Positions 1 to 9,466 of a stretch of DNA of 64,000 nucleotides are shown here, piece by piece. This DNA comes from Lujinxingia vulgaris (GTDB lineage Bacteria; Myxococcota_A; Bradymonadia; Bradymonadales; Bradymonadaceae): contig NZ_VOSM01000010.1 in the NCBI RefSeq assembly GCF_007997015.1, forward strand, positions 120,983 to 184,982. Direction: 5' to 3'. A program made the position numbers and the translations under genes. Below the pieces are notes generated by a model. The model worked only from the letters and a program-made list of their open reading frames with translations. It made no database searches and was not told the origin of the DNA. Within the stretch, counting starts at the first letter, position 1, and each line of letters begins with the position of its first letter.

Positions 1-894
<894 letters not shown>

Positions 895-1066
895 GCGGGT
901 ACTCCTGCTATGAACCACCTCGCCAGTTTGACCGAGCGAGGGATGTGGACTGCATCAAGCAAAGCGGCGCCTCAAGCCGGTAAAAACGGGCGAAGCGGCC
1001 CTTGCATGGGGGGGATGATAGGTAAGACGAAGGCTGTGGAAGGGTCAAGGCGAAGCCGCCACCCCG

Positions 1067-2407
1067 TCAACGCGCCGCGCCCTGCTCCGGCAGCACCCAG
1101 TCAAAGTGCACCAGCCCCCGGGGCTCTTTCGCCAGATCCACCTCCGGGTCGATAAAGCGGCTGGAGGGCCGCCCGTTGAGCGAGAGGTGGGCGTCGGCAA
1201 AGACCTGCGGGTGCTCCACCCCGCGGCTGCGAAAATCCGCCGCGATGTGGTGGGCGAGCTGCAGGATCATGTCGGGGCTGCCGGTGGCGAGCTGGAGCTG
1301 GCGGTCGTTGAGGAAGGTGCGGGGGTAGACCACCCAGCGGCGCTCGCTGTTGGCATCGCGCACCTCGAATTTCAAAAAGCCGCTCTTCTCGATGAGCATC
1401 ACCCGCCAGGAGAAGCGCCAGCCCTCCTGGTTCCAGAGCACGTTGCCCGGGTAGAGCAGGTGGCGCATGGGCAGAGCGAGCTGCACCGCTACATAAAGGG
1501 CCAGCGCCGCCGTGCCCATCTGGCGAAGCAGGGGGGAGCGGGGCGGCAGATGCTCGGGGAGCTCGGGGGCCTGGTAGGGCACTTTTTTGAACCTAGCCCA
1601 GAGCCTGCGCGGCCAGTCCGGATCAAAGAAGATCGGCGTGAGCGCGATCATGATCAGCGGAAAGAGGCCGATGTTAAACAAAAGCCCCGTGGCCACATGG
1701 AAGACCACCACGGTCAGGTAGGCCCACAGCCGGGTGGGGCGCCAGAGGAGAAAGAAGACGATCGTCAGGTCGAAGAGGCACCCGGCGATGCTCATCGCCT
1801 GGCCGAGCCAGGGCAGATCGAAGAGGTGGCCCACCAGCGGAAAATCGGTGCGGGCGGCCAGCCAGATCGTCATCGGCTCGCCATGGAAGAGCCAGTCTTT
1901 TTCGAGCTTGGCGACGCCGGCGAAGAAGTACACGCAGCCCAACTGAAAGCGAAAGATCCAGGCGGGCCAGGCGGGCATCCAGTCTCGGCGCAGCTCCGGT
2001 TTGCGCAGGGCGTCGAGCGAGTAGGCCCGATGCAGGGGCATGAAGATCATCAGCAGGGCGACCAGGCTGACGAAATAATAATGGTTTAAATACGCGGTCT
2101 TATCGATCAGCTCCACATACGTGAACATCCCAAAGACCAGCGCGATACTCGCCCTGTAAAAAAGCCCGGCCGCGACACACAGACCCAGAAGCCCCATCAG
2201 GGCGTAATGGACGTGCATGCCGATGCCGGGCCAGGGTTTCACCCAGTCAAACCCCCAGTAGGTAAAATGGTACTCGGGGGTGACATAAAGCTCGGTGACC
2301 CAGCCGTAACCCAGGTAGCGGGCCGCGCCGACGAAGATGGCGATGCCAAAGGCGGCGCGGAAAAACGCCAGCGCCGAGGCCGGGACCGGAGCAAAGAGGG
2401 CGCGCAT
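1067..2407 (-). CDS. HTTM / vitamin K-dependent gamma-carboxylase-like membrane protein
   Basis: Integral membrane protein of 446 residues with several hydrophobic helices in the first about 280 residues (HTTM domain). It includes the family hallmark FAGVAKLEKDWL, whose Lys pair lies where the carboxylase places its catalytic lysine. The C-terminal soluble part contains SLNGRPSSRFIDPEVDLA, typical of bacterial vitamin K-dependent carboxylase homologs. Substrate is unknown; bacterial members often sit with iron-uptake genes. It is the last gene of the cluster, its ATG directly abutting the imelysin stop codon, with GGAAGGTG as ribosome site. Family call is strong; gamma-glutamyl carboxylation is not demonstrated for such homologs. 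Confidence 0.87.
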   Translation of the reverse strand: MRALFAPVPASALAFFRAAFGIAIFVGAARYLGYGWVTELYVTPEYHFTYWGFDWVKPWPGIGMHVHYALMGLLGLCVAAGLFYRASIALVFGMFTYVELIDKTAYLNHYYFVSLVALLMIFMPLHRAYSLDALRKPELRRDWMPAWPAWIFRFQLGCVYFFAGVAKLEKDWLFHGEPMTIWLAARTDFPLVGHLFDLPWLGQAMSIAGCLFDLTIVFFLLWRPTRLWAYLTVVVFHVATGLLFNIGLFPLIMIALTPIFFDPDWPRRLWARFKKVPYQAPELPEHLPPRSPLLRQMGTAALALYVAVQLALPMRHLLYPGNVLWNQEGWRFSWRVMLIEKSGFLKFEVRDANSERRWVVYPRTFLNDRQLQLATGSPDMILQLAHHIAADFRSRGVEHPQVFADAHLSLNGRPSSRFIDPEVDLAKEPRGLVHFDWVLPEQGAAR

Positions 2408-3550
2408 TTAGTCGTTATCACCTTCCACGGTCGTGGGGTTGATGCCCAGGAGCGTGGAGACCTCGCCACTGATGACCTGGTTGAGCTGGTCGACGGCGTC
2501 GATGGCCGCCTGCACGGCGTCGGCGTCGTTGACGACCGTCTCGGCCAGGGGCTCATCGAGGGCTTCCAGCGCGCTGCGGGCCGCCGCGATGCGGTCGCGC
2601 ACGGTCTGGTCGACGTTGCCGGCGGCCTGGCGGAACTGCACGTAGTCGCTCAGGCCCATCGCCTCGTCGGTGCCCAGGTAGAGGCGCTCCACGCCCTCAA
2701 AGGCCCAGAGCGCGTGGTCGACAGACGTGTTGGAGTAGGGGGCCTCAACATCTTCGGGTTTCGGCGCGCCTTCGTTGCCCATCAGGGGCACACCGAGCTT
2801 CATCTCGGAGATCTGCACCAGCGCGAAGAGCATCGTGCCGGTGATGGACGTGAACGCGTCCTGCTCGGAGGGGAAGGCGTCGGAGGAGCCCGCCTCCACA
2901 AACTGCGTCAGGTAGCCATCGCCCTCGGGCGACCAGCGGTTGTGGTACTCGGCGACGATACCTGCGGCGTGGTCGGTGACCGCCAGCAGGTACTCGCAGC
3001 GCTTCTCGGGCAGGTGCTCGGCGTCGGTGTAGGCGGCCAGGGTGTCGGCGGCGCCTTCGGGCGCGCCGAAGAGCAGGTAGCCCGCGGCGGGGTAGCCAAA
3101 GACACGGTCGCGGTAGTCCAGCCCCGTGATGTAGGCCTCGTCGATGGTCGCCTCGGTGTCGAGCGCGGCCTCGATGTTTTCGCCGCGACCGGGCCATTTA
3201 TCGACGTTCATCGACATCTGCACGCGGGGCACGCGCGCCGGGCCAAAGGAGAAGGACTCGGAGCGCTTCAGCGGTGCTTTGACGGCCAGCCAGGCGTCGC
3301 GGGCGGCTTCCAGCGTGGTGGCGTCGGGCGCGTCGCAGAAGGCCTGCGCCGCCGTATCAAGCGCCTGCGAGGCGGCGTAGAGCGCGTCGACCGTGGGCAT
3401 GATCACGCCCGTGCCCATGCCTTCGATGACCGCGCCGCGGTCGAACTCGGCTTCATCCTCGCCACAGCCCACAACGAGGGCCATGCCCGCCAGGGCTGCG
3501 GCGGAAAAAGCGGTGATGTTGCGAAGCGTCGTGCGATTCAGTGCGTCCAT
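2408..3550 (-). CDS. Imelysin-family iron-regulated lipoprotein
   Basis: Probable periplasmic or outer-membrane lipoprotein of 380 residues. The N-terminus has a signal sequence ending in a lipobox (GMALVVGCGE, Cys near residue 29). The body matches imelysin/insulin-cleaving peptidase family proteins: an early ALDTAAQAFCDAPDATTLEAA helix followed by AARDAWLAVKAPLKRSESFS, with a second helical half later. Members are associated with iron acquisition and many lack peptidase activity. A strong GGAGG ribosome site precedes the ATG. The start overlaps the end of the TonB receptor gene by 13 bases, and the stop abuts the HTTM gene, so the three genes are translationally linked. Confidence 0.88.
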   Translation of the reverse strand: MDALNRTTLRNITAFSAAALAGMALVVGCGEDEAEFDRGAVIEGMGTGVIMPTVDALYAASQALDTAAQAFCDAPDATTLEAARDAWLAVKAPLKRSESFSFGPARVPRVQMSMNVDKWPGRGENIEAALDTEATIDEAYITGLDYRDRVFGYPAAGYLLFGAPEGAADTLAAYTDAEHLPEKRCEYLLAVTDHAAGIVAEYHNRWSPEGDGYLTQFVEAGSSDAFPSEQDAFTSITGTMLFALVQISEMKLGVPLMGNEGAPKPEDVEAPYSNTSVDHALWAFEGVERLYLGTDEAMGLSDYVQFRQAAGNVDQTVRDRIAAARSALEALDEPLAETVVNDADAVQAAIDAVDQLNQVISGEVSTLLGINPTTVEGDND

Positions 3551-5853
3551 CGAAGTCCTCCAAAGATGTGTCGAGGCAAGCCGGGCTGAATGCCCCGTGG
3601 CGAGCGCGAAGCGATGTAGGTTTGGTCCAGCAGGTTCTTGGCGACGGCGTAGACCGTCAGGTTCAAAGGCTCAAAGGTGTAGGAGACCTGAGCGCCCAGG
3701 ATAAAGCGCGGGTCGATCACGCCGCGAAGCCCGTCGGTGGAGGGCTCCTCGGATTCGACCTTGTCGGTGTACTGCGCGCCGACGTAGTTGGCGTCGGCCT
3801 GCACGGTGAGGCCCGAGGGATGCACCAGGCCCACGCGGGCGGCCACCTGATGCTCGGGAGCGTAGGGGAGCGTCTGGCCTAAAAGGGCGCCGCTCCAGCC
3901 CTCACCGAACTCGCTGTGCACGTAGGTGTAGTTGGCCATCACCGGGATGCCAAAGCTCAGGCCCAGCGCGCGGCCCGCATCCAGGCTCACGCTGGCCTCG
4001 GCCCCCACATGCGTCGACTCGCCGCCGTTGACCACGCCCTCGGCCACCGCGCCGCCGGCCTCGTTGGGGGCGACGACCTGGTTCTGGAAGTCGAGGAGGA
4101 ACGCGGCCAGCTCGGCCGACAACCAGGTGTTGGCACGCAGACGCGCGCCCAGCTCGTAGTTCCAGGAGGACTCGGCCTCCAGCGTGATGGAGTCGCCGTC
4201 GGTGGTCACCGCGTCTTTGGTGCGGGGCGGGGCCCAGCCGCGGTGCGCGCCGGCAAAGAGGATCAGCGGGCGCGCCACTTCAAAGGAGAGGCCCACGCCG
4301 GGGAGCAGCGCCATGATGTGGTTGGGGTTCTCCGGCGCCGGGTTGAGATCGGTGGGCGCGGTGCCGCCACCTTCTTGCTCCACCGGGCGGCGGTAGAAGA
4401 TCTGGTTCGTCCACAGGCTCTCCAGGCGCGCGCCCGGGGAGACGATGAGGCGCTCGTCCAGCAGCATGAAGCGGTTGAGGGCGTAGGCGGCCAGCGCGTA
4501 ACCCAGGCGCTCCTGATCGGTGGAGATCACGCCCGAGGAGGAGGCGGCGTGCTCGCCATTGATGCGCTCCTCATCGGTCTGCTCGTAGTGGAAACGCACG
4601 CCCGTCTGCAGCTCGCTGGTCAGCGCGCCGGCGCTCCAGGCCAGGGTGAGGCGAGGCTCGACGCCGGCCACGTTAAACTCGCGGTTGCGGTTGCCGGAGG
4701 AGTCGCGAAAGAAAATCGTCGAGCCGTCTTCGGGCGCGTTGGCGCTGCCGGTGATGTCGCGGCCCTGACCGTCGATGATGCGCTCGTAGTCGAAGCCGCG
4801 GTCGGTGCGGTCGAAGTCCTGGCGGCGCCAGTTGCGCGCGATGTTATGGGCGTAAAAACGCGTCTCCAGGATGGCGCTGTCGCCCAGAAACGCCGCGTGG
4901 GTGAGCGCGGCGGCGTAGCGGCGCAGCGTGAACTCGTCGTTCTCGGCGAAGTTAAAATCGGGGTTGGTTTCGTACTGCGGCGTCGTCAGCCCCAGGTAGG
5001 TCGAGGCGGAGGTCTCGTCGTAGATGCCCAGGCTGAAGGTCAACGCCTGGTTGTCGGCCGGGTTGCCGGAGAGCTTCAGGTTAAAGTCGCTGCGCACCAG
5101 GTTGAGGTTGCGCGGGCCGGTAAAGCGCTGGTGCATGCCGCTGACCAGGTAGCCAAAACCCTCGTGGGTGTCGCCGACCGAGAAGCGCCCGGAGCCAAAG
5201 CCGTAGGTGCCGCCCGAGAGGTCGGCCGTCATCGAGAACGCGTCGGGGGTCGGTGGCGTGATGTAGTTGATGACCCCGCCGATGGTCTGCGGCCCGAAGA
5301 GGATCGAGCCCGAGCCCTTGACCACCTCAATGCGCTCCATGTTCTCGATGGGCGGCGCGTAATACATCTCCGGCTCGCCATAGGGGGCGAGCGAGATGGG
5401 CACGCCGTCCTGGAGCATCAGGACCTTGCGGCTGCGGTTGGGGTTTAAGCCCCGGATGCCGATGTTCTGGCGCAGGCCCATGCCCTCCTCATCCTGCACC
5501 GCCACGCCGGGGACCATCTGCAGGGCCTCGTTGGCGTTGAGCGGGCGCTGGCGCTCGAGCTCCTCGCGGGTGATGACCTCGGCGCTGCCGGGCACCGCCT
5601 CCAGATCGTCGGGGGCTTCACCGACCACGTTGATCGCCGCGGCGCGCGCACGCTGGCGGGTCACCTCGGTGGACGTTGTCTCGGTGGAGGTGTCGGGTTC
5701 TTCAGCGTTTTTGCGATCTTGCGACGCCTCGGGCTGGGCATCGCCCGCGCTGACCTCGGCGTCGGCATCAGCGGGTTGGGCAAACGCAGGGGTCGGCAGC
5801 GCGAAGGCCAGAAGAAGAAAGGAGGGGGAGAGCAGGTGGGGGATACGACGCAT
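3538..5853 (-). CDS. TonB-dependent outer-membrane receptor (iron-chelate type)
   Basis: Outer-membrane 22-strand barrel receptor energised by TonB; ligand probably a ferric chelate, given the Fur-like site and imelysin neighbours (inference). I place the start at 5853, where MRRIPHLLSPSFLLLAFALP begins a signal peptide ending PAFAQ. A longer frame opens at 5907 but would begin beside the upstream terminator. The plug domain is clear: DDLEAVPGSAEVITREEL, NIGIRGLNPNRSRKVLMLQD and IEVVKGSGSILFGPQTIGGV. The C-terminus reads NLLDQTYIASRSPRGIQPG and ends GGLRWTH, resembling FecA/FhuE-type receptors. The length of 771 residues is normal. Confidence 0.92.
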   Translation of the reverse strand: MRRIPHLLSPSFLLLAFALPTPAFAQPADADAEVSAGDAQPEASQDRKNAEEPDTSTETTSTEVTRQRARAAAINVVGEAPDDLEAVPGSAEVITREELERQRPLNANEALQMVPGVAVQDEEGMGLRQNIGIRGLNPNRSRKVLMLQDGVPISLAPYGEPEMYYAPPIENMERIEVVKGSGSILFGPQTIGGVINYITPPTPDAFSMTADLSGGTYGFGSGRFSVGDTHEGFGYLVSGMHQRFTGPRNLNLVRSDFNLKLSGNPADNQALTFSLGIYDETSASTYLGLTTPQYETNPDFNFAENDEFTLRRYAAALTHAAFLGDSAILETRFYAHNIARNWRRQDFDRTDRGFDYERIIDGQGRDITGSANAPEDGSTIFFRDSSGNRNREFNVAGVEPRLTLAWSAGALTSELQTGVRFHYEQTDEERINGEHAASSSGVISTDQERLGYALAAYALNRFMLLDERLIVSPGARLESLWTNQIFYRRPVEQEGGGTAPTDLNPAPENPNHIMALLPGVGLSFEVARPLILFAGAHRGWAPPRTKDAVTTDGDSITLEAESSWNYELGARLRANTWLSAELAAFLLDFQNQVVAPNEAGGAVAEGVVNGGESTHVGAEASVSLDAGRALGLSFGIPVMANYTYVHSEFGEGWSGALLGQTLPYAPEHQVAARVGLVHPSGLTVQADANYVGAQYTDKVESEEPSTDGLRGVIDPRFILGAQVSYTFEPLNLTVYAVAKNLLDQTYIASRSPRGIQPGLPRHIFGGLRWTH

Positions 5854-5904
5854 CAGACATCCCGGGGAAGGGCAGAAAACAACGAAGGGGGGCCAACCCA
5901 CGGA

Positions 5905-5955
5905 CACAAAAAAGTGGGGTAGCGGGCCGCCTTTGAGGCGACCCGCTACCCCGCC
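5905..5955 (-). terminator. Intrinsic terminator between lipoprotein and TonB receptor genes
   Basis: On the minus strand an 11-bp perfect stem (GGGGTAGCGGG at 5942-5952 pairing with 5916-5926) is followed by CACTTTTTTG. It lies directly after the 5959-6999 gene and before the receptor gene. It could lower read-through so that the first gene is made in excess, or mark separate transcripts. Confidence 0.8.
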
Positions 5956-5958
5956 GGA

Positions 5959-6999
5959 TTATTCGAGGGTTTCCAGAATGTCCAGCATGGCGTTGCGCAG
6001 CGCGGTGGTGTCGATCGTGGTGCTGCCGTCACGGATTTCGCTCAGGCCGGTGTAGAAGTAGTTGGCGTCGTCACGCTCGACCATGCCGTCGGGGTAGAGG
6101 CCGTCGAGCACGGCCTGGGCCGCGTCGGCGTCGACGCTCTCGGCGTAGGGGGCCAGGGCATCCCAGATCACGCGGGCTTCGATGATTTTGATGTCGGCGT
6201 TTTCTTCGGTGAGCACGTCGACTTCGTGCAGGGCGTAGTGGCCCAGCGCCGAGAGCATCAGGCGGTCGATGTTGGCCATCGCCGCGTCGTACTCCGCGTC
6301 TTCGCCGAGCACGTCGTCGTTGCTCGCGGTGCCGTTGGCCAGCGCGTAGCGGGCTTCAATGAAGGAGTTGAAGATGGGCGTGACCAGGGTCAGGCCGTAC
6401 TCCGCCTCACGGGCCACGGCGTTGTTGGCCAGGGGCGCCGCGTCGCGCGGGGTGCCGTCGAAGTTCAGGCCAAAGTAGCCGTAGGCCTCGTCGAAGTTCT
6501 TGCGCTTCTTGAGGTAAAGCTCGTGGTAGACCGAGTAGTAGAAGAAGACCTGCAGGCCCTTATCGATGACCTGACCGGCCCAGGCGACATCCGCCTCGGT
6601 GGCACCGGCGGCGCCCATCGCGATCGCGTTGGTGATCTGACCGTCCCAGAACTCGCCGACGTTTTCGTGGCCCCAGCCCTCGGTGTCGAGGTGGTCGTCG
6701 GTGCGACCGGCGACCTTGGCGTTGAGGTCGTAGGCTTCATAGAGATCTTCGATCTGCCCGTAGACCTCCGCGGCGTTTTCGGTGGTGGCCGTCTTGCGCA
6801 GGGTCACGATCTCGGCGTGGGATTCCAGCCGGGCGATCTGGTTGGTCATGTTCTGTTCGTCGAAGGGACGAAACTCCGAGTAGTCGATCGCTTCGGTGTT
6901 GGGCTCTTCGGTGTCGGTGGCTTCGCCGCAGGCGGTGGAGACCATCAGAAGGGCCGAGAGGGCGGTGAGCGACCAACGGTTCTTGATGAGATTCAGCAT
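5959..6999 (-). CDS. DUF4856-like iron-cluster lipoprotein
   Basis: Secreted lipoprotein of 346 residues with a signal peptide and lipobox (LLMVSTACGE, Cys near residue 24). The mature part is helical. It carries the segments GEFWDGQITNAIAMGAAG and KKRKNFDEAYGYFGLNFDGT, which resemble the conserved W/DEAYGYFG region of DUF4856 proteins found in Bacteroidota and marine bacteria beside imelysin and TonB receptor genes. Exact function is unknown; a role in extracellular iron handling is inferred from neighbours and the Fur-box-like dyad 34 bases upstream. It is the promoter-proximal gene and is followed by a strong terminator. Family assignment is by motif recognition only. Confidence 0.65.
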   Translation of the reverse strand: MLNLIKNRWSLTALSALLMVSTACGEATDTEEPNTEAIDYSEFRPFDEQNMTNQIARLESHAEIVTLRKTATTENAAEVYGQIEDLYEAYDLNAKVAGRTDDHLDTEGWGHENVGEFWDGQITNAIAMGAAGATEADVAWAGQVIDKGLQVFFYYSVYHELYLKKRKNFDEAYGYFGLNFDGTPRDAAPLANNAVAREAEYGLTLVTPIFNSFIEARYALANGTASNDDVLGEDAEYDAAMANIDRLMLSALGHYALHEVDVLTEENADIKIIEARVIWDALAPYAESVDADAAQAVLDGLYPDGMVERDDANYFYTGLSEIRDGSTTIDTTALRNAMLDILETLE

Positions 7000-7032
7000 G
7001 GGTACAACCTGTCGTCTTTGGGGTGATGAAAA

Positions 7033-7047
7033 TGAAATTGATTTTCA
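7033..7047. promoter_or_regulatory. Candidate Fur box
   Basis: TGAAATTGATTTTCA is a 7-1-7 inverted repeat (six of seven positions pair) close to the classical Fur 7-1-7 site TGATAATNATTATCA. It lies in an A/T-rich island (TGATGAAAATGAAATTGATT) within GC-rich DNA, 34 bases upstream of the iron-cluster lead gene. Binding is inferred. Confidence 0.7.
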
Positions 7048-7235
7048 TAAACACGCTGATGCGCGAGGGATAGGTAAAAGAAGACGAGGGGGTTGGCAAG
7101 CAAAAAAGGGAAAGAAATGCGCCCGTATAGCGCCGGTGGCGTCAGCGGGGGCGAAGGCGCGGTGCGGCAGGTTGTCGCGCCGGGGAGCGCCGCCCCCCCG
7201 GCGTAAGCGCGGGGGCGGCGAGGCGGGTGGTGGGC

Positions 7236-8546
7236 TCAGTCTTCGATCACAAAGGCGCCGCGCATGTCGGCGTGACCGGTCACCGCGCAGCGGTACCCGC
7301 TGAGCGTCGGGGTGTTCGGGGTGCCAGGGGTGCCGTCTTCACCCAGGAGCTCGCCGGCGACCGTAAAGCGCATAAGGGGGCCATCGTCGATCCAGGCGAC
7401 TCGCGGATCGGACTCGGGGGCGGGGTCGAGGCCGCGCCCCTGGCTGGCGAGGAGCACGTCGTCGCGGCGTTGCGCGGCCAGATCCAGAAGATCGAAGGGG
7501 TGGACGTTGATGCCCTGGTTGTTGATCTCGTAGCGCCAGCCCCGCTTGAGCGTCACGGTGGGGTTCCAGGCCTCCGTGTCGCTGATGGCGTCGGTGAACT
7601 CCGCGGGCTCGGCGCTCTCAAAGAGGTAGGCGGTGGTGCCGAGCGAGGCCATCTCAAAGCGCACCGCCGGGGCCGGGTCGGCCGGATCGGCGTGGGTGGC
7701 CTCAAAGCTAAGGTCGAGGGGCGCGCCGCCGGCGTCGGTCTGCAGCGTGTCGACGGCCTCATCAAGCTCGCCATCCTCATCGACGTCTTCAAAGAGGCGA
7801 ACCCGCAGCGTTTCGCCCGGGGTGGTGATGGGGCGGCTTAAGGTGAGGGGCAGCATTTCAAAAAGCCCGGGTGTCAGCGGCGCGACGGCGATCGCAACCT
7901 CGTCGGCGTCGAGGATGGCGAGGAGTGCGGGGCGATCGCTGCTCACCGAGGCGATGGTGACGCGGGTGGAGAACTCCAGCGTCTGGTCGGTGACCTGCAA
8001 CCCGGCGGTGGGAACGCGAACCAGAATCGCCGCGACGACGGGCTCGCCATAGGCGTTCAACGCCGGCGGATCGTCGGGGGTCTCCGCGCCGGCATCGTAG
8101 CCAAAGACGCCGTCGTGGGGGGCGTCGCGGTGCAGCCGGGCCAGCAGCCACTCCCCGTCCTCAAGCTCGCGGGGCAGGCTCACCGCCACATCCTGACGAT
8201 CGCCGGCCTCCACCTCGACGCTCGCCAGCAGTTCGCCGCTGCTGCTCAGATCGCCCGGATCGTCGAGCTCGTAGATGGCGACCCAGCCGGGCTGGGAGGC
8301 ACGAACCTGCGCGATGCTCACCTCATCGCGCACCTCGGTGAGCACCTGGCGCTCCACCTCCAGAAGATCCTCGGGCTCGGCGTCGGCGTCGGGAGTGTCG
8401 GTGTCGGTGTCGCTGCTCGCGTCGGTGCCGGCGTCAGTCTCGATGTCCGCATCCGTGTCGTGGGTATGCTCCGGGGCGTCGTCTTCCGGCGAGCCACAGG
8501 CGGCGATGGCGAGGAGGAGGGCGATGAAGAGAAGACGTTGCGGCAT
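7236..8546 (-). CDS. Lipoprotein with DUF7282-like repeats and a cupredoxin-like C-terminus
   Basis: Secreted lipoprotein of 436 residues. The start at 8546 begins MPQRLLFIALLLAIAACGSP, a signal peptide with lipobox; a GGAG ribosome site precedes it. A Thr/Asp/Ala/Glu-rich linker follows. Then come two beta domains with the DUF7282 pattern (VRASQPGWVAIYELDDPG; SSDRPALLAILDADEV). The C-terminal domain has INVHPFDLLD and GYRCAVTGHADMRGAFVI, the spacing His...Cys-x4-His-x2-Met expected for a type I copper site. Copper binding and electron transfer are therefore likely but inferred. It stands alone between the iron block and a repeat-bearing intergenic region; a GC-rich inverted repeat (7187-7220) follows without a T-run. 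Confidence 0.75.
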   Translation of the reverse strand: MPQRLLFIALLLAIAACGSPEDDAPEHTHDTDADIETDAGTDASSDTDTDTPDADAEPEDLLEVERQVLTEVRDEVSIAQVRASQPGWVAIYELDDPGDLSSSGELLASVEVEAGDRQDVAVSLPRELEDGEWLLARLHRDAPHDGVFGYDAGAETPDDPPALNAYGEPVVAAILVRVPTAGLQVTDQTLEFSTRVTIASVSSDRPALLAILDADEVAIAVAPLTPGLFEMLPLTLSRPITTPGETLRVRLFEDVDEDGELDEAVDTLQTDAGGAPLDLSFEATHADPADPAPAVRFEMASLGTTAYLFESAEPAEFTDAISDTEAWNPTVTLKRGWRYEINNQGINVHPFDLLDLAAQRRDDVLLASQGRGLDPAPESDPRVAWIDDGPLMRFTVAGELLGEDGTPGTPNTPTLSGYRCAVTGHADMRGAFVIED

Positions 8547-8684
8547 AGGGAACTCCGAGACGAGCACTTCATGATGTGAAGAGGGGCTTTGGGCCTTTTG
8601 AAGATAAAGGGTCGCGTCGTAGCTGGCGAGTTGCCGCGGCAGCCGACGCGAGAAGACGCGCTGTTGCGAGGAGGCTTCCGGGGA

Positions 8685-8748
8685 TGCGACCGACCCGGAT
8701 GCGACCGACCCGGGGTCGTGCAAGGGCCAGTGTTTATGCGGGGGATCG
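8685..8748. repeat. Dispersed intergenic repeat, copy A (degenerate)
   Basis: Contains GCGACCGACCCG twice in tandem, then GACCCGGGGTCGTGCAAG and ATGCGGGGGATCG. This is the same order of blocks as the better copies at 10983, 11679 and 12616. It lies in the 400-base non-coding stretch 8547-8946, in which I see no gene or other clear signal. Confidence 0.6.
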
Positions 8749-8946
8749 CCGTGGTGCCTGGAGACCATTGAGGCTTGCGGTAGGGTATGTTTTCGGAGCG
8801 AAACGCCCTGTCGTTGACCTTGCTGGCGAGGGAGGCAGGTGCTTCGGGGAGTTGTAGATAACGCGAGTACGCTCTACCGTCGCCAGGTTTCTTACACATG
8901 GTTTGGCCCGCGCGGTCGTCTCCAGCCCCCCCCAAGGAATGTAGCG

Positions 8947-9339
8947 ATGAGTGATACGATTCAGGCCGCCCTTATCACCGAGATTGGCGAGATGATCGCC
9001 GGCGATGATTATCTGCAGGCCCAGGAGTGGCAGGGGTTGGGCCTGGTCGTGACGATTCAAGACGGCACTCGGCGGATGACGGGCTTTCGCTATCTGGAGG
9101 ATGGCAGCTTCGAGGCCGACACGCCTGATAACGGCGGAGACGTGATGCGCAAGCTCCGGGAGCTCAAACATGCCATGATCGCCAATGGCGACGGCGCGTT
9201 TGTGCAATGTCTGATTCACCTGACCCGGCCGGACTACCGGTTGCGCCTGCAGTTTGAGTTTGACGACCCGACGCGCTGGAAGCCGAAAAAGATCAGTATG
9301 GATATGAGCGAGTTCGCGGAGATGTTGCGTCCGAAATAA
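8947..9339 (+). CDS. Small soluble protein, possibly YezG/DUF600-like immunity family
   Basis: A 130-residue soluble protein beginning MSDTIQAALITEIGEMIAGD. An AAGGAATG ribosome site lies eight bases before the ATG, which decides this start over an in-frame start at 8839. The pattern (helical N-terminus, a beta strand with GFRYLEDGSFE, a helix RKLRELKHAMIANGDGAF, then RLRLQFEFDDPTRW with a Trp-containing tail) resembles the YezG/DUF600 family, members of which act as immunity partners of polymorphic toxins. The match is weak and there is no toxin gene beside it. Downstream are two paralogous membrane-anchored genes on the same strand. Confidence 0.6.
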   Translation: MSDTIQAALITEIGEMIAGDDYLQAQEWQGLGLVVTIQDGTRRMTGFRYLEDGSFEADTPDNGGDVMRKLRELKHAMIANGDGAFVQCLIHLTRPDYRLRLQFEFDDPTRWKPKKISMDMSEFAEMLRPK

Positions 9340-9466
9340 GCTTTTTAGCCACCAGGGGGCCTTTGCGTGAGGCTGGTCTGGCAGGTTGATGTTATCCGGG
9401 CTTGTTGAGAGCGTCGCGGCCTCCCGGTGAGCGGCGATATGCGTAGAGATGTTGCAGAGAAGCGCG

